NCBI GenBank assembly: GCA_900543795.1
Contig: UQSH01000015.1
Coordinates: forward strand, 1-32,862
Direction of reading: 5' to 3'
DNA: 32,862 nt
Source of the DNA: an uncultured Oscillospiraceae bacterium
GTDB lineage: Bacteria; Bacillota; Clostridia; Oscillospirales; Acutalibacteraceae
In this document: piece after piece, positions 8,339 through 16,528 of the stretch
How the letters are laid out: every line of letters starts with the position of its first letter
Position numbering within the stretch: position 1 is the stretch's first letter
Made by a program: the position numbers and the translations under genes
The notes under the pieces: generated by a model
Told to the model about the DNA's origin: nothing
What the model saw: the letters and a program-made list of their open reading frames with translations, nothing else
Database searches by the model: none

Positions 8339-8875
8339 ATGCATCAGGATATTGAAAAAATTCTTGTCAGCGAAGAGGAGCTTCGCAGCATTAATGCTCG
8401 CCTCGGCGCACACATAACAAAGGATTTTAAAGGAAAAAATCTGCTTGTTCTCGGAATTCTTAAAGGCTGCGTTTTCTTTATGACAGACCTTGTAAGAAAT
8501 ATTGATTTGCCGCTGAGCATTGATTTTATGTCTGTTTCCTCTTACGGCTCGGGAACCGAGTCAACAGGTCATGTTAAAATAACAAAGGATATTGATATAG
8601 ATTTAAGCGGATATGATGTTCTTCTTGTTGAGGATATACTCGACAGCGGACGAACCCTTAAATATGTTTCCGATATTCTGAAAACAAGAGGAGCAAATTC
8701 AATCAGCATTGTAACGCTTCTTGATAAGCCCGACCGAAGAGTTGCACCCGTTAAGCCCGATTATGTTGGCTGCGATGTGCCGGATGAATTTGTTGTCGGC
8801 TACGGTCTTGATTATGACCAAAAATACAGAAATCTTCCGTATATCGGCTCTTTAAAGAGGGAAATATACGAATAA
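8339..8875 (+). CDS. hpt: Hypoxanthine (guanine) phosphoribosyltransferase
   Basis: This enzyme converts hypoxanthine or guanine and PRPP to IMP or GMP. The 178-residue product has the GILKGCVFFMTDLVR segment (39-53), the flexible loop region MSVSSYGSGT (64-73), the PRPP motif LVEDILDSGRTL (96-107) and the purine-binding region VVGYGLDYDQKYRNLPYIG. The start follows the permease stop by 3 bp, with AGGGAGGAAAGG as ribosome binding site. Together with xpt at the front, the operon has the enzymes for xanthine, hypoxanthine and guanine around one importer. A strong terminator follows. Confidence 0.95.
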   Translation: MHQDIEKILVSEEELRSINARLGAHITKDFKGKNLLVLGILKGCVFFMTDLVRNIDLPLSIDFMSVSSYGSGTESTGHVKITKDIDIDLSGYDVLLVEDILDSGRTLKYVSDILKTRGANSISIVTLLDKPDRRVAPVKPDYVGCDVPDEFVVGYGLDYDQKYRNLPYIGSLKREIYE

Positions 8876-8900
8876 ATGCAGATAATATATCGTAATTTTC

Positions 8901-8945
8901 AATGCCGTTCGTGTAATATCACGGGCGGCATTGCTTGTTTTTTTA
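8901..8945 (+). terminator. Intrinsic terminator of the purine-salvage operon
   Basis: A 13-bp stem with two G-U pairs in RNA (8901-8913 with 8920-8932), loop TAATAT, is followed by GCTTG and then eight T residues. Confidence 0.85.
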
Positions 8946-9019
8946 TTACAGAAATTAATTTTTATACTTAAAAACAGCAAAAATCTGTAATATTTATTTA
9001 AAAATATATAAAAAAGATA

Positions 9020-9048
9020 TTTATTTTGTAATAAATTAATGATATAAT
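9020..9048 (+). promoter_or_regulatory. Putative promoter for the lipoprotein/two-component operon
   Basis: TATAAT at 9043-9048 is a perfect -10. The best 17-bp-spaced -35 is TTTATT (9020-9025), which is weak, so an activator or an alternative spacing is possible. The leader would be about 50 nt. Confidence 0.4.
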
Positions 9049-9101
9049 ATTACAAATATGATGGTGCATTGCGTGTTTGCGTATCGAAAGGGGGAAACAA
9101 T

Positions 9102-10415
9102 TTGAAGCTTGTTAAGGTAATTCTGCCTGTTCTTGTAATAGCTTTGATTTTTTCGGGCTGTTCGTTTAGGCTTGCTTCCTCTGTTGATGAGCTTATTTCT
9201 CCCGTTTCTCCGCAGGGCGATGATGCCGATGTTCAAAAAGCTCTGTATTCATACACAAACGGAGTTGTAACCCTCAAAAACGCCTCAAACGGAGAATATA
9301 CAAGCGCATATACCTTTTATGACCTTGATTCCGATGAAGAAGAGGAAGCCGTTGTTTTCTATGAAACCTCAAAAAGCATAGGTGCAATAAATATGTCGGT
9401 TATCGATAAGATTAACGGCAAGTGGAGCGTTGTATATAATATTGCAAGTGAATATGAGGATATTTATTCTCTCGGCTTTTCCGATTTAAACTCAGACGGC
9501 GTAACGGAAATTATCGCATTGTGGGATGTTGTAAGCGATTCTAAAAGCCACTTCCTTTCGGTTTACTGCCAAAGCATTACTGATGGAGAGTATCAGCTAA
9601 AGGAAATCGGTTCAAGTCTTGCCATGAATGATTATATTTTGGTTGATATTGACGAAAACGGCGTTGATGAGCTTCTTGTTTTTTCGGTTGATTCGGGCGA
9701 TTCCGTTTCAGCCTCTGCGGTGCTTTATTCCTATGCCGATTCAAGCAGAAAAACATTGGGAACAACAAAGCTTGACGGTCATATCAGTTTTTATAAAAGC
9801 ATAAAAACGGAAAGCAAAAACGGCAGAGTATATATTTATGCAGATGCGGTTAAGTCAAACGGAAGTCAAATGCTAACGGAGATAATTCATTGGTCGGATT
9901 ATTACGGAACAATAATTTCTCCTTATTATAGCTATTCAACAGGCATAACCAAAAACACAACCCGTTCGGTTATGCTAACCTGCCGTGATATAGACGGCGA
10001 CGGAAATATTGAGCTTCCGCTTGATACAAAGGAAAGCAATACTCCCAATGAGGTTCGTGCAGTTAGATGGGCGCAGTATGATAATTCGGTTTTAAACACC
10101 GTTTGCTATTCCTTAGCCGTTGAAAAGGACAATTACCAAATCGTTTTTGATGAAAGCGGCTTTGAAAATCTTTATTCAGAATATAATCCCGAAAAATCAG
10201 AGCTAACCGTTTTTGATTCAAGCTCAAATGCAGTGTTCAGCGTTTTGCCCGTTTTGAAATCACATTATGATGAGGCTGCCGCCGATTACTCGGGCTATAC
10301 GCAAATTATGAACGATTCGGGATATGTTTATCTCGCTCAAACCTTTGAAAATTCAGATATAAGCGTATCTGTTGATGATTTGAAATTAATGATAAAATCT
10401 TATGAAGGAGAATAA
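9102..10415 (+). CDS. Lipoprotein with four regularly spaced Asp-rich (VCBS/FG-GAP-like) repeats
   Basis: I do not recognise a named family. The start is TTG 9102, after AAAGGGGG 7-8 nt upstream; a longer open frame from 9069 lacks a ribosome binding site and would spoil the signal peptide. Residues 1-20 form a lipoprotein signal ending FSGC (Cys20). The 437-residue protein carries DLDSDE (74-79), DLNSDG (128-133), DIDENG (182-187) and DIDGDG (296-301), each inside a strand-like hydrophobic context. The first three are exactly 54 residues apart and the fourth is about two repeats later, as expected for propeller blades with Ca2+-binding loops. It is co-directional with, and 3 bp from, the response regulator gene. 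An extracytoplasmic accessory role for the kinase is inference. Confidence 0.7.
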   Translation: MKLVKVILPVLVIALIFSGCSFRLASSVDELISPVSPQGDDADVQKALYSYTNGVVTLKNASNGEYTSAYTFYDLDSDEEEEAVVFYETSKSIGAINMSVIDKINGKWSVVYNIASEYEDIYSLGFSDLNSDGVTEIIALWDVVSDSKSHFLSVYCQSITDGEYQLKEIGSSLAMNDYILVDIDENGVDELLVFSVDSGDSVSASAVLYSYADSSRKTLGTTKLDGHISFYKSIKTESKNGRVYIYADAVKSNGSQMLTEIIHWSDYYGTIISPYYSYSTGITKNTTRSVMLTCRDIDGDGNIELPLDTKESNTPNEVRAVRWAQYDNSVLNTVCYSLAVEKDNYQIVFDESGFENLYSEYNPEKSELTVFDSSSNAVFSVLPVLKSHYDEAAADYSGYTQIMNDSGYVYLAQTFENSDISVSVDDLKLMIKSYEGE

Positions 10416-10418
10416 TTT

Positions 10419-11132
10419 ATGAAAAAGGTACTCGTTGCAGAAGATGAGGAATCAATCCGTGATTTTATAGTTATTAATTTAACAAGAAGCGGATATGATG
10501 TTGAACAGGCTGAAAACGGTGCTGTTGCGCTCGATTTGTTTTCTAAAAACGAAAGCGGATTTGATGTTGCAATCCTTGACATAATGATGCCTGAAATGGA
10601 CGGACTTACCGTATGCAAGGAGCTTCGTAAGCGTTCGTCGGATTTGGGAATTATTATGCTTTCCGCTAAAACGCAGGAGATGGACAAGGTTACGGGCTTG
10701 CTCGTGGGAGCAGACGATTATGTAACAAAGCCGTTTTCTCCAAGCGAATTAATGGCAAGGGTAGATGCTGTTTACCGCAGAGTTGAGATGACTCGGGGAA
10801 TAAGAAAAACAGATTCTGTTTCCGACATTATCGTGCTTGACGAATTTGAGCTTAATCTCAGAAACAGAACGCTCACAAAGGCTAATTCTTTGATTGAATT
10901 AACTCAGGTTGAATTTCAAATTATCGAATATTTTTTCAGAAACCCGAACGCCGCTTTAAGCAGAACGGATATTTTAAAGCAGGTTTGGGGTAATAATTAT
11001 TTCGGCGATGAAAAAATCGTTGATGTTAATATCAGAAGGCTTCGTATGAAGGTTGAGGACAATCCCTCCTCTCCAACAAGGCTCATAACAATTTGGGGCC
11101 TCGGTTATAAGTGGGTAACAAATAAAAACTGA
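10419..11132 (+). CDS. OmpR/PhoB-family response regulator
   Basis: This 237-residue DNA-binding regulator is phosphorylated by a partner kinase. The receiver domain (1-120) has the acidic pocket around Asp9, phosphoacceptor Asp54 in AILDIMMPEMDG, and Lys104 in DDYVTKPF. A winged-helix output domain follows (about 135-237), with ELTQVEFQIIEYF and the DNA-contact region VDVNIRRLRMKVED and a wing ending GLGYKW. The ribosome binding site GAAGGAG sits in the end of the lipoprotein gene. The kinase gene follows after 19 bp. Target genes cannot be read from this window. Confidence 0.93.
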   Translation: MKKVLVAEDEESIRDFIVINLTRSGYDVEQAENGAVALDLFSKNESGFDVAILDIMMPEMDGLTVCKELRKRSSDLGIIMLSAKTQEMDKVTGLLVGADDYVTKPFSPSELMARVDAVYRRVEMTRGIRKTDSVSDIIVLDEFELNLRNRTLTKANSLIELTQVEFQIIEYFFRNPNAALSRTDILKQVWGNNYFGDEKIVDVNIRRLRMKVEDNPSSPTRLITIWGLGYKWVTNKN

Positions 11133-11151
11133 TTTGAAAGAAAAGAGCTAA

Positions 11152-12711
11152 ATGAAGAAGAAAATTTCGCAAAAACTTCATAAAATCAAGATAGACGGAA
11201 TAACAAAGCGTTGGCTCATAAATATTATCGGAGTTGTTGCTGTTGCGCTTATTGCCGCCTTTGTTGTTGCCTGCTTTTCAATTAAAACATATTATTATAA
11301 TTCGGTTGAAAATATTTTAAACAACGGCGCATCCGAAAATGCGGTAAGCTATTTTTCTTCAAGTCTTGATTCGGGTGCCTCACTTGAATCGTCAGCAGCC
11401 CGCTTTATAGATAGCTATTCCTATAAGGATAAAACAACTGCTTGGGTTATTGATAACGACGGAAATATTATTGCCTCGTCAAACGGCTTTATTGTTGAAA
11501 ACTGCGATATGCCCGATTTTATTCAGGCAATGTCAGCCGACGGCTCAACAGGCAGATATGTCGGCAAAATATATAAAAACGGCGATAAGATTATGGCCGT
11601 TTCCAGAGTTATTCAAAATTCAAACGGTGCAAATGTCGGTGCCGTAAGAGTTATGGCGGCAATCGGAAAGGTTGATAAGCAGATTTTTTCGATTATTGCA
11701 ATAATATTCCTGCTTGTTATCGGCGTTTTTGCAATAATTCTTTTGTCAAATCTCTTTTTCATTCGGTCAATTATCATTCCCGTAAGGGAAATAACCGAAA
11801 CAACAAAGGAAATTTCAAACGGTAATTTCAATGTCCGCATTGAAAAGAAATATGATGATGAAATAGGTAATTTGTGCGACTCTATAAACTCAATGGCGTC
11901 CGAAATATCCTCTGCGGACAAAATGAAAAATGATTTTCTTTCAACTATTTCACACGAGCTGAGAACACCTTTAACCTCAATTAAGGGTTGGGCTGAAACA
12001 CTTTATTACGGTCAGGATTCAGAAAGAGATGAGTTGACCGATAAGGGCTTGCAGGTTATCGTTAAGGAGGCAGGCAGGCTTGAAGGCTTTGTTGAGGAGC
12101 TCCTTGATTTCAGCCGTCTTCAAAGCGGCAGAATGACTTTAAGACTTATTAAAACAGATATTTTTGCAGAGCTTGACGAAACTGTTTTCACCTTCCGTGA
12201 GCGTGCCGCAAAGGACGGTATAGAGGTTAGATACAGTATTCCCGATTTTGCCGCTCCTGCAATGGCGGATCCAAACAGGTTAAGGCAGGTGTTTATGAAT
12301 ATTCTTGATAATGCTCTGAAATATTCAAGAGCTCCGAGCAAGATATTCGTTAAAGCCGAATTTGCAAAATATAACGGCTCCGATGCAGTTAAAATCTCTA
12401 TTGCCGACCAAGGCTGCGGTATTTCAAAAGAGGATTTGCCCCATGTTCTTGATAAGTTTTATAAGGCCAATGTTTCTGTAAGAGGCTCGGGAATCGGACT
12501 TGCGGTAACTAATGAAATAGTTAATTTACATAAAGGTAAGCTTGAAATAGACAGTGAAGAGGGAAAAGGCACTCTCGTAACAATTTACCTTCCGGCAGAC
12601 AGTGCTCCGAGCCAGCAGGAAATCAATATGGCAAAACAGTCCGAAATTGAGGTAACAGACGAGGATATAAATTTGAAAGGTAATAAATATAATGGGCAGG
12701 AAAACGCATAA
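11152..12711 (+). CDS. Membrane sensor histidine kinase (HAMP-HisKA-HATPase)
   Basis: This is the 519-residue sensor partner of the upstream regulator. A first membrane helix (about 24-45) and a second (about 180-205) enclose an extracytoplasmic domain of about 130 residues. HAMP spans roughly 206-258. The dimerisation/phosphoacceptor motif FLSTISHELRTPL carries His268. The ATPase domain has the N box MNILDNALKYS, G1 DQGCGI, F box FYKANVSVRG and G2 GIGLAV. The layout resembles PhoR/ResE/WalK-type kinases, but the ligand is unknown. The ribosome binding site is weak. The gene ends 20 bp inside the next gene, so yqhQ and downstream genes are probably co-expressed with the sensor. Confidence 0.92.
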   Translation: MKKKISQKLHKIKIDGITKRWLINIIGVVAVALIAAFVVACFSIKTYYYNSVENILNNGASENAVSYFSSSLDSGASLESSAARFIDSYSYKDKTTAWVIDNDGNIIASSNGFIVENCDMPDFIQAMSADGSTGRYVGKIYKNGDKIMAVSRVIQNSNGANVGAVRVMAAIGKVDKQIFSIIAIIFLLVIGVFAIILLSNLFFIRSIIIPVREITETTKEISNGNFNVRIEKKYDDEIGNLCDSINSMASEISSADKMKNDFLSTISHELRTPLTSIKGWAETLYYGQDSERDELTDKGLQVIVKEAGRLEGFVEELLDFSRLQSGRMTLRLIKTDIFAELDETVFTFRERAAKDGIEVRYSIPDFAAPAMADPNRLRQVFMNILDNALKYSRAPSKIFVKAEFAKYNGSDAVKISIADQGCGISKEDLPHVLDKFYKANVSVRGSGIGLAVTNEIVNLHKGKLEIDSEEGKGTLVTIYLPADSAPSQQEINMAKQSEIEVTDEDINLKGNKYNGQENA

Positions 12712-13660
12712 AACCTCCGTTGGCGGTCAGGCACTTATTGAAGGCGTTATGATGCAGGGACCGAAAGGAATGGCAACCGCCGTCAGAAAGCCGGACGGCG
12801 AAATTTTAACCGAATATCACGAGATTAAGCATATAAAGGATAAGTGCAAATTTCTCGGATTGCCTGTAATAAGAGGCGTTGTGAATTTCGTTGAATCAAT
12901 GATAATGGGCTATAAAACGCTTATGTATTCAGCTGAAATTTCAGGAATGGAGGAGTTTGACGAACAGGAGCTTTCTAAATTTGAAAAATGGCTCAACGAT
13001 AAATTCGGGGAAAAAATTGTTAGCGTTGTTGCAGGCATAGGCTCTGTTTTGGGCGTTGTGCTTGCAGTGCTTTTGTTTGTTTGGTTTCCTGTTTTGTTTT
13101 TTAACAAGCTTAATGAATGGACTAATCAGGCGTTAACTGATTTTCAGGGGCTTATTGAGGGTGTGCTGAAAATTATAATTTTTGTTGCTTATATTGCAAT
13201 AGTCAGCCGAATGAGTGATATCAAAAAGGTTTTTATGTATCACGGTGCAGAGCATAAATCAATTGCCTGCTATGAGGCGGGAATGGATTTAACGGTTGAT
13301 AATGTTAAAAAATGCTGCCGCTTTCATCCAAGATGCGGAACATCGTTTATATTTGTTATACTTATTTTCAGCATTGTTTTCTATACGATAATTGCAAAGC
13401 TCTTTCCCGTGATTGCGGCGCAAAGAATTCTTTGGATGCTTTTAAAGCTTTTGCTTCTGCCGCTTTTAATGGGTGTTTGCTATGAATTTATAAAGTATGC
13501 CGGAAGGCACGATAATCTTTTTGTAAAAATTGTTTCTGCGCCCGGCTTGTGGATGCAACGCTTAACAACAAAGGAGCCTACCGATGATATAATAGAGGTT
13601 GGCATTGCGGCAATTAAAGCAGTTATAACAGATAATCCGGAGGATGACGAGATTAAATGA
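12692..13660 (+). CDS. yqhQ: DUF1385 family membrane protein (YqhQ-like)
   Basis: This 322-residue protein belongs to DUF1385, the YqhQ family, whose function is not established to my knowledge. The N-terminal VGGQALIEGVMMQGPKGMA is the family signature. Membrane helices lie at about 110-130, 150-170, 220-240 and 245-265, with the conserved MYHGAEHKSIACYE and CCRFHPRCGTSF segments between them. The latter contains His and Cys residues that could bind metal. It overlaps the kinase gene by 20 bp and the prmC gene by 4 bp. In many Clostridia it sits next to prmC (and often prfA and rpmE); here no prfA is seen in the window. Confidence 0.88.
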   Translation: MGRKTHKTSVGGQALIEGVMMQGPKGMATAVRKPDGEILTEYHEIKHIKDKCKFLGLPVIRGVVNFVESMIMGYKTLMYSAEISGMEEFDEQELSKFEKWLNDKFGEKIVSVVAGIGSVLGVVLAVLLFVWFPVLFFNKLNEWTNQALTDFQGLIEGVLKIIIFVAYIAIVSRMSDIKKVFMYHGAEHKSIACYEAGMDLTVDNVKKCCRFHPRCGTSFIFVILIFSIVFYTIIAKLFPVIAAQRILWMLLKLLLLPLLMGVCYEFIKYAGRHDNLFVKIVSAPGLWMQRLTTKEPTDDIIEVGIAAIKAVITDNPEDDEIK

Positions 13661-14490
13661 CACTTAGCGAAGCATATAATTACGGAGTCTATTTTTTAAG
13701 TGCAAACGGCATTGACGAGGCAGAATTTAAAAGTATGTGCCTTGCGTGCAGTCTTTGCGGAATAAAAAACAGTGAGTTTTTAATGCATAAGAATGACGAT
13801 GTGATTATGAAACGCTTTGCCGATATGCTTTGGCGTGTTAAAAGCGGAGAGCCGCTTCAATATGTTTTGGGCAAATGGGATTTTTATAATTATGAATTTA
13901 ATGTCGGTGAGGGCGTTTTAATCCCAAGACCGGAAACCGAGGAGCTTGTTGAAACAGCATTGAGAAGCATTAAGGGTGTGCCGTCTCCCGTTGTTTTGGA
14001 TTTGTGCTCGGGAAGCGGTTGCGTAGGAATAAGCATAGCACGAGAGCGACCTGATTGCTCTGTCTATTGTGTGGAACTGTTTGATGAAGCACTTGCTTAT
14101 CTTAATAAAAACGCTCAAAGCGATAAAAATGTAAAAATAATTAAAGCAGATGTTTTGCAAAATCCCGATAAAAGCATTCTGCCTATAAAAGCGGATTTAA
14201 TTGCTTCAAATCCGCCGTATATTAAAAGCAATGAAATTGCCTCTCTTCAACAGGAGGTGCGCAGGGAGCCCCTTTCTGCACTTGACGGGGGAGAGGACGG
14301 TCTTGATTTTTACCGCTCAATTATTACAAAATGGCTTGTTCTTCTTAAAGAAAACGGAACTGTTCTTTTTGAAATCGGAGAAGAGCAGGGAAAAGCAGTT
14401 AAAGCCCTGCTTGAAGAAAAAGGCTTTAAGGAATGTTCCGTCATAAAGGATATGTACGGTAACAGCAGAATTGTAAAAGCAGTTAAATAA
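13657..14490 (+). CDS. prmC: Release factor glutamine methyltransferase
   Basis: PrmC transfers a methyl group from S-adenosylmethionine to the glutamine of the GGQ motif in peptide release factors. The 277-residue product has the N-terminal helical domain with GEPLQYVLGKWDFY (65-78), IPRPETEELVE (89-99), the SAM-binding LDLCSGSGCVGISIA (114-128), and the catalytic NPPY (185-188). The ATG overlaps the DUF1385 stop as ATGA, suggesting coupled translation. Length and motifs are those of a normal, intact PrmC. Confidence 0.95.
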   Translation: MTLSEAYNYGVYFLSANGIDEAEFKSMCLACSLCGIKNSEFLMHKNDDVIMKRFADMLWRVKSGEPLQYVLGKWDFYNYEFNVGEGVLIPRPETEELVETALRSIKGVPSPVVLDLCSGSGCVGISIARERPDCSVYCVELFDEALAYLNKNAQSDKNVKIIKADVLQNPDKSILPIKADLIASNPPYIKSNEIASLQQEVRREPLSALDGGEDGLDFYRSIITKWLVLLKENGTVLFEIGEEQGKAVKALLEEKGFKECSVIKDMYGNSRIVKAVK

Positions 14491-14503
14491 GTGAGGTTTT
14501 TAA

Positions 14504-15184
14504 ATGTCTAATTCACTTTTAGGATATATTTTTTCAGGCAATGTTCAGATGGTTTTGCTTTTGGTTTTGTCAAGAGCGTTTGTTGTTTTTGTCTGTATGC
14601 CGGTTCACGAGCTGGCACACGGCTGGGCGGCTTATAAATTAGGGGATAATACCGCAAAATCACAGGGCAGATTAACATTTAATCCCTTTGCGCATCTTAA
14701 TCCGATAGGAACGATTATGATTTTTCTTTTCGGAATAGGCTATGCCGAGCCTGTTCCGATTAATCCGCTTAATTTTAAGGATTACCGCAGGGGAGTTGCA
14801 TTAACTGCTGCGGCAGGACCTATCTCAAATTTAATTATGGGCTTTGCTTCCGCTTTGTTTTATGCATTGTTTTATATGGTTTACGGAAAAACAGGCTCTG
14901 TTGCTTTAATGTTTATCTCGCTTTTATTTTTCTATTCGGCTCAGGTAAATGTTTCTCTTGCGGTGTTCAATCTTATTCCCATTCCTCCTCTTGACGGCTC
15001 AAGAATACTTGCAATGGTGCTGCCCGATAAGGCTTATGAAAAGTATTTCAGATATGAAAGAATTATAATGATTGTGCTTATCGTTCTTCTTTTTACAGGA
15101 ATTTTAAACGCACCGATAAGCTTTCTTGTTAATTTCTTTATGAAGGTTGTTTTGTTTATTCCCAAATTGATTTTCGGAATATAA
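14504..15184 (+). CDS. Site-2 protease family (M50) membrane metalloprotease
   Basis: This 226-residue integral membrane protease is from the compact M50 group without PDZ domains. The zinc-binding HELAH is at 35-39 in a hydrophobic helix. The second zinc ligand motif is NLIPIPPLDGSRIL with Asp164. The segment TFNPFAHLNPIGT after HELAH is typical of this subgroup. About six membrane helices are visible. The position directly before scpA-scpB is common in Clostridia. The substrate is unknown. It is not obviously SpoIVFB, whose partner gene spoIVFA is absent here. The ribosome binding site is GTGAGG. Confidence 0.9.
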   Translation: MSNSLLGYIFSGNVQMVLLLVLSRAFVVFVCMPVHELAHGWAAYKLGDNTAKSQGRLTFNPFAHLNPIGTIMIFLFGIGYAEPVPINPLNFKDYRRGVALTAAAGPISNLIMGFASALFYALFYMVYGKTGSVALMFISLLFFYSAQVNVSLAVFNLIPIPPLDGSRILAMVLPDKAYEKYFRYERIIMIVLIVLLFTGILNAPISFLVNFFMKVVLFIPKLIFGI

Positions 15185-15198
15185 GCGGTTGAGGTGTA

Positions 15199-15927
15199 AT
15201 GGAACAGATTAATTATAAATTAGAGGTGTTTGAGGGTCCGATGGATCTGCTTTTGCACCTCATAAGTAAGCATAAACTGAATATTAATGATATTCCGATT
15301 GTGGAGCTCGTTAATCAGTATCTTGATTATGTTCGCAAAATGGAGAATGCCGATTTTGAAATCGCAGGTGATTTTCTGGAAATGGCGGCAAGGCTTATAT
15401 ATATCAAAACCGTTTCTCTTTTGCCTCGTCATGAGGAAGCGGAGCAGTTAAAAAAGGAATTAACGGGCGAGCTGATTGAATACAGAGATTGTAAGCTTAT
15501 GGCTGAAAAGCTCAGTAAGCAAACAGACGGCTTTAACCGCTTTGTGCGTGAACCGCAGGAGGGCTATGTTAATTATGATTATGAGCGCTTCCACGAGGGT
15601 GAGGAGCTTTTAAATGCGTATATTGCTGCGGCAGGCAGGTCTCAGCGAAAGCTCCCTCCGCCGATTGAATCCTTTAAGGAGATTGTTGCACGCAAGTTCG
15701 TTAATGTTGCTTCTAAAATAACAACCGTTATGCGTAAGCTGTGGAGCGGAAAAAGCGTAAAATTTCTTAATCTCTTTGACGGTGCACAATCAAAAAGCGA
15801 TTTGGTTGCAACATTTCTTGCAGTTTTAGAGCTTGCAAAAACAAAAAAAATAACTATTGAAGGACCAATGGATAATCCCGATGTTCAAATAGTAAATGAG
15901 GTGAACGGCAGTGAAAACGGAGAATAA
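15199..15927 (+). CDS. scpA: Segregation and condensation protein A
   Basis: ScpA is the kleisin that joins SMC heads and ScpB in chromosome condensation. The 242-residue product begins YKLEVFEGPMDLLLHLISKHKL, the ScpA N-terminal SMC-neck-binding signature, and continues with IVELVNQYLDYV and FLEMAARLIYIKT. The C-terminal winged-helix segment includes VATFLAVLELAKTKKI, which contacts the SMC cap. The ribosome binding site is GAGGTG, 4-5 nt from the ATG. It overlaps scpB by 17 bp, so the two are probably made in a fixed ratio. The smc gene is not in this window. Confidence 0.95.
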   Translation: MEQINYKLEVFEGPMDLLLHLISKHKLNINDIPIVELVNQYLDYVRKMENADFEIAGDFLEMAARLIYIKTVSLLPRHEEAEQLKKELTGELIEYRDCKLMAEKLSKQTDGFNRFVREPQEGYVNYDYERFHEGEELLNAYIAAAGRSQRKLPPPIESFKEIVARKFVNVASKITTVMRKLWSGKSVKFLNLFDGAQSKSDLVATFLAVLELAKTKKITIEGPMDNPDVQIVNEVNGSENGE

Positions 15928-16528
15928 TGTTTTAGGCAGAATAGAAGCAATGCTTTTCGCTGCGGGAGAGCCCGTTGAAGCGGCAAAAATTGCTGAAACA
16001 CTTGAGCTTGATGTTGAAAATGTAACCAAAATGCTTGCGAGCCTTGCTGATGTTTATGAGGAAAGAAACAGCGGTATCTGCCTTATAAGAATAGACGGCA
16101 AGTATCAGCTTTGCACAAAAGAGGAATATGCCGAAGATGTTAGAAAGCTTCTTGAAATTAAGAAAAACACTCCGCTTTCGCAGGCGGCGTTTGAGGTTCT
16201 TGCAATTATCGCTTATAATAAAACAGTAACAAAAAGCTTTATTGAGCAAATCAGAGGAGTTGACTGCTCCGGCTCAATAGCAAATCTTGTTCAAAAGGGA
16301 TTAATTGAAGAAAAGGGCAGACTTGACTTGCCCGGCAGACCTCTTGTTTACGGCACAACAGATAGATTTTTAAGGTGCTTTTCATTAAACAGTCTTGAAG
16401 ATTTGCCTGATTTACCGAAGCCTGATGAGGCTGAAAGGGAAAACGGTCAAACCACCTTGTTTGACGAGGGCAATAATGATAAAATAATGAAAGAAGCAGA
16501 TAATTCGCAGGGAGAGGGTGAAGAATGA
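15911..16528 (+). CDS. scpB: Segregation and condensation protein B
   Basis: ScpB is the winged-helix dimer that binds ScpA in the SMC complex. The 205-residue product starts at GTG 15911, within the 3' end of scpA, and GAGGTG is upstream of it. Two winged-helix domains are seen: the first contains IEAMLFAAGEPVEAAKI, the second contains LSQAAFEVLAIIAYNKTVT and the family motif IEQIRGVDCSGSIANLV. The C-terminal 35 residues are acidic and low-complexity, ending QGEGEE. The next gene overlaps by 4 bp (ATGA). Confidence 0.95.
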   Translation: MKTENNVLGRIEAMLFAAGEPVEAAKIAETLELDVENVTKMLASLADVYEERNSGICLIRIDGKYQLCTKEEYAEDVRKLLEIKKNTPLSQAAFEVLAIIAYNKTVTKSFIEQIRGVDCSGSIANLVQKGLIEEKGRLDLPGRPLVYGTTDRFLRCFSLNSLEDLPDLPKPDEAERENGQTTLFDEGNNDKIMKEADNSQGEGEE

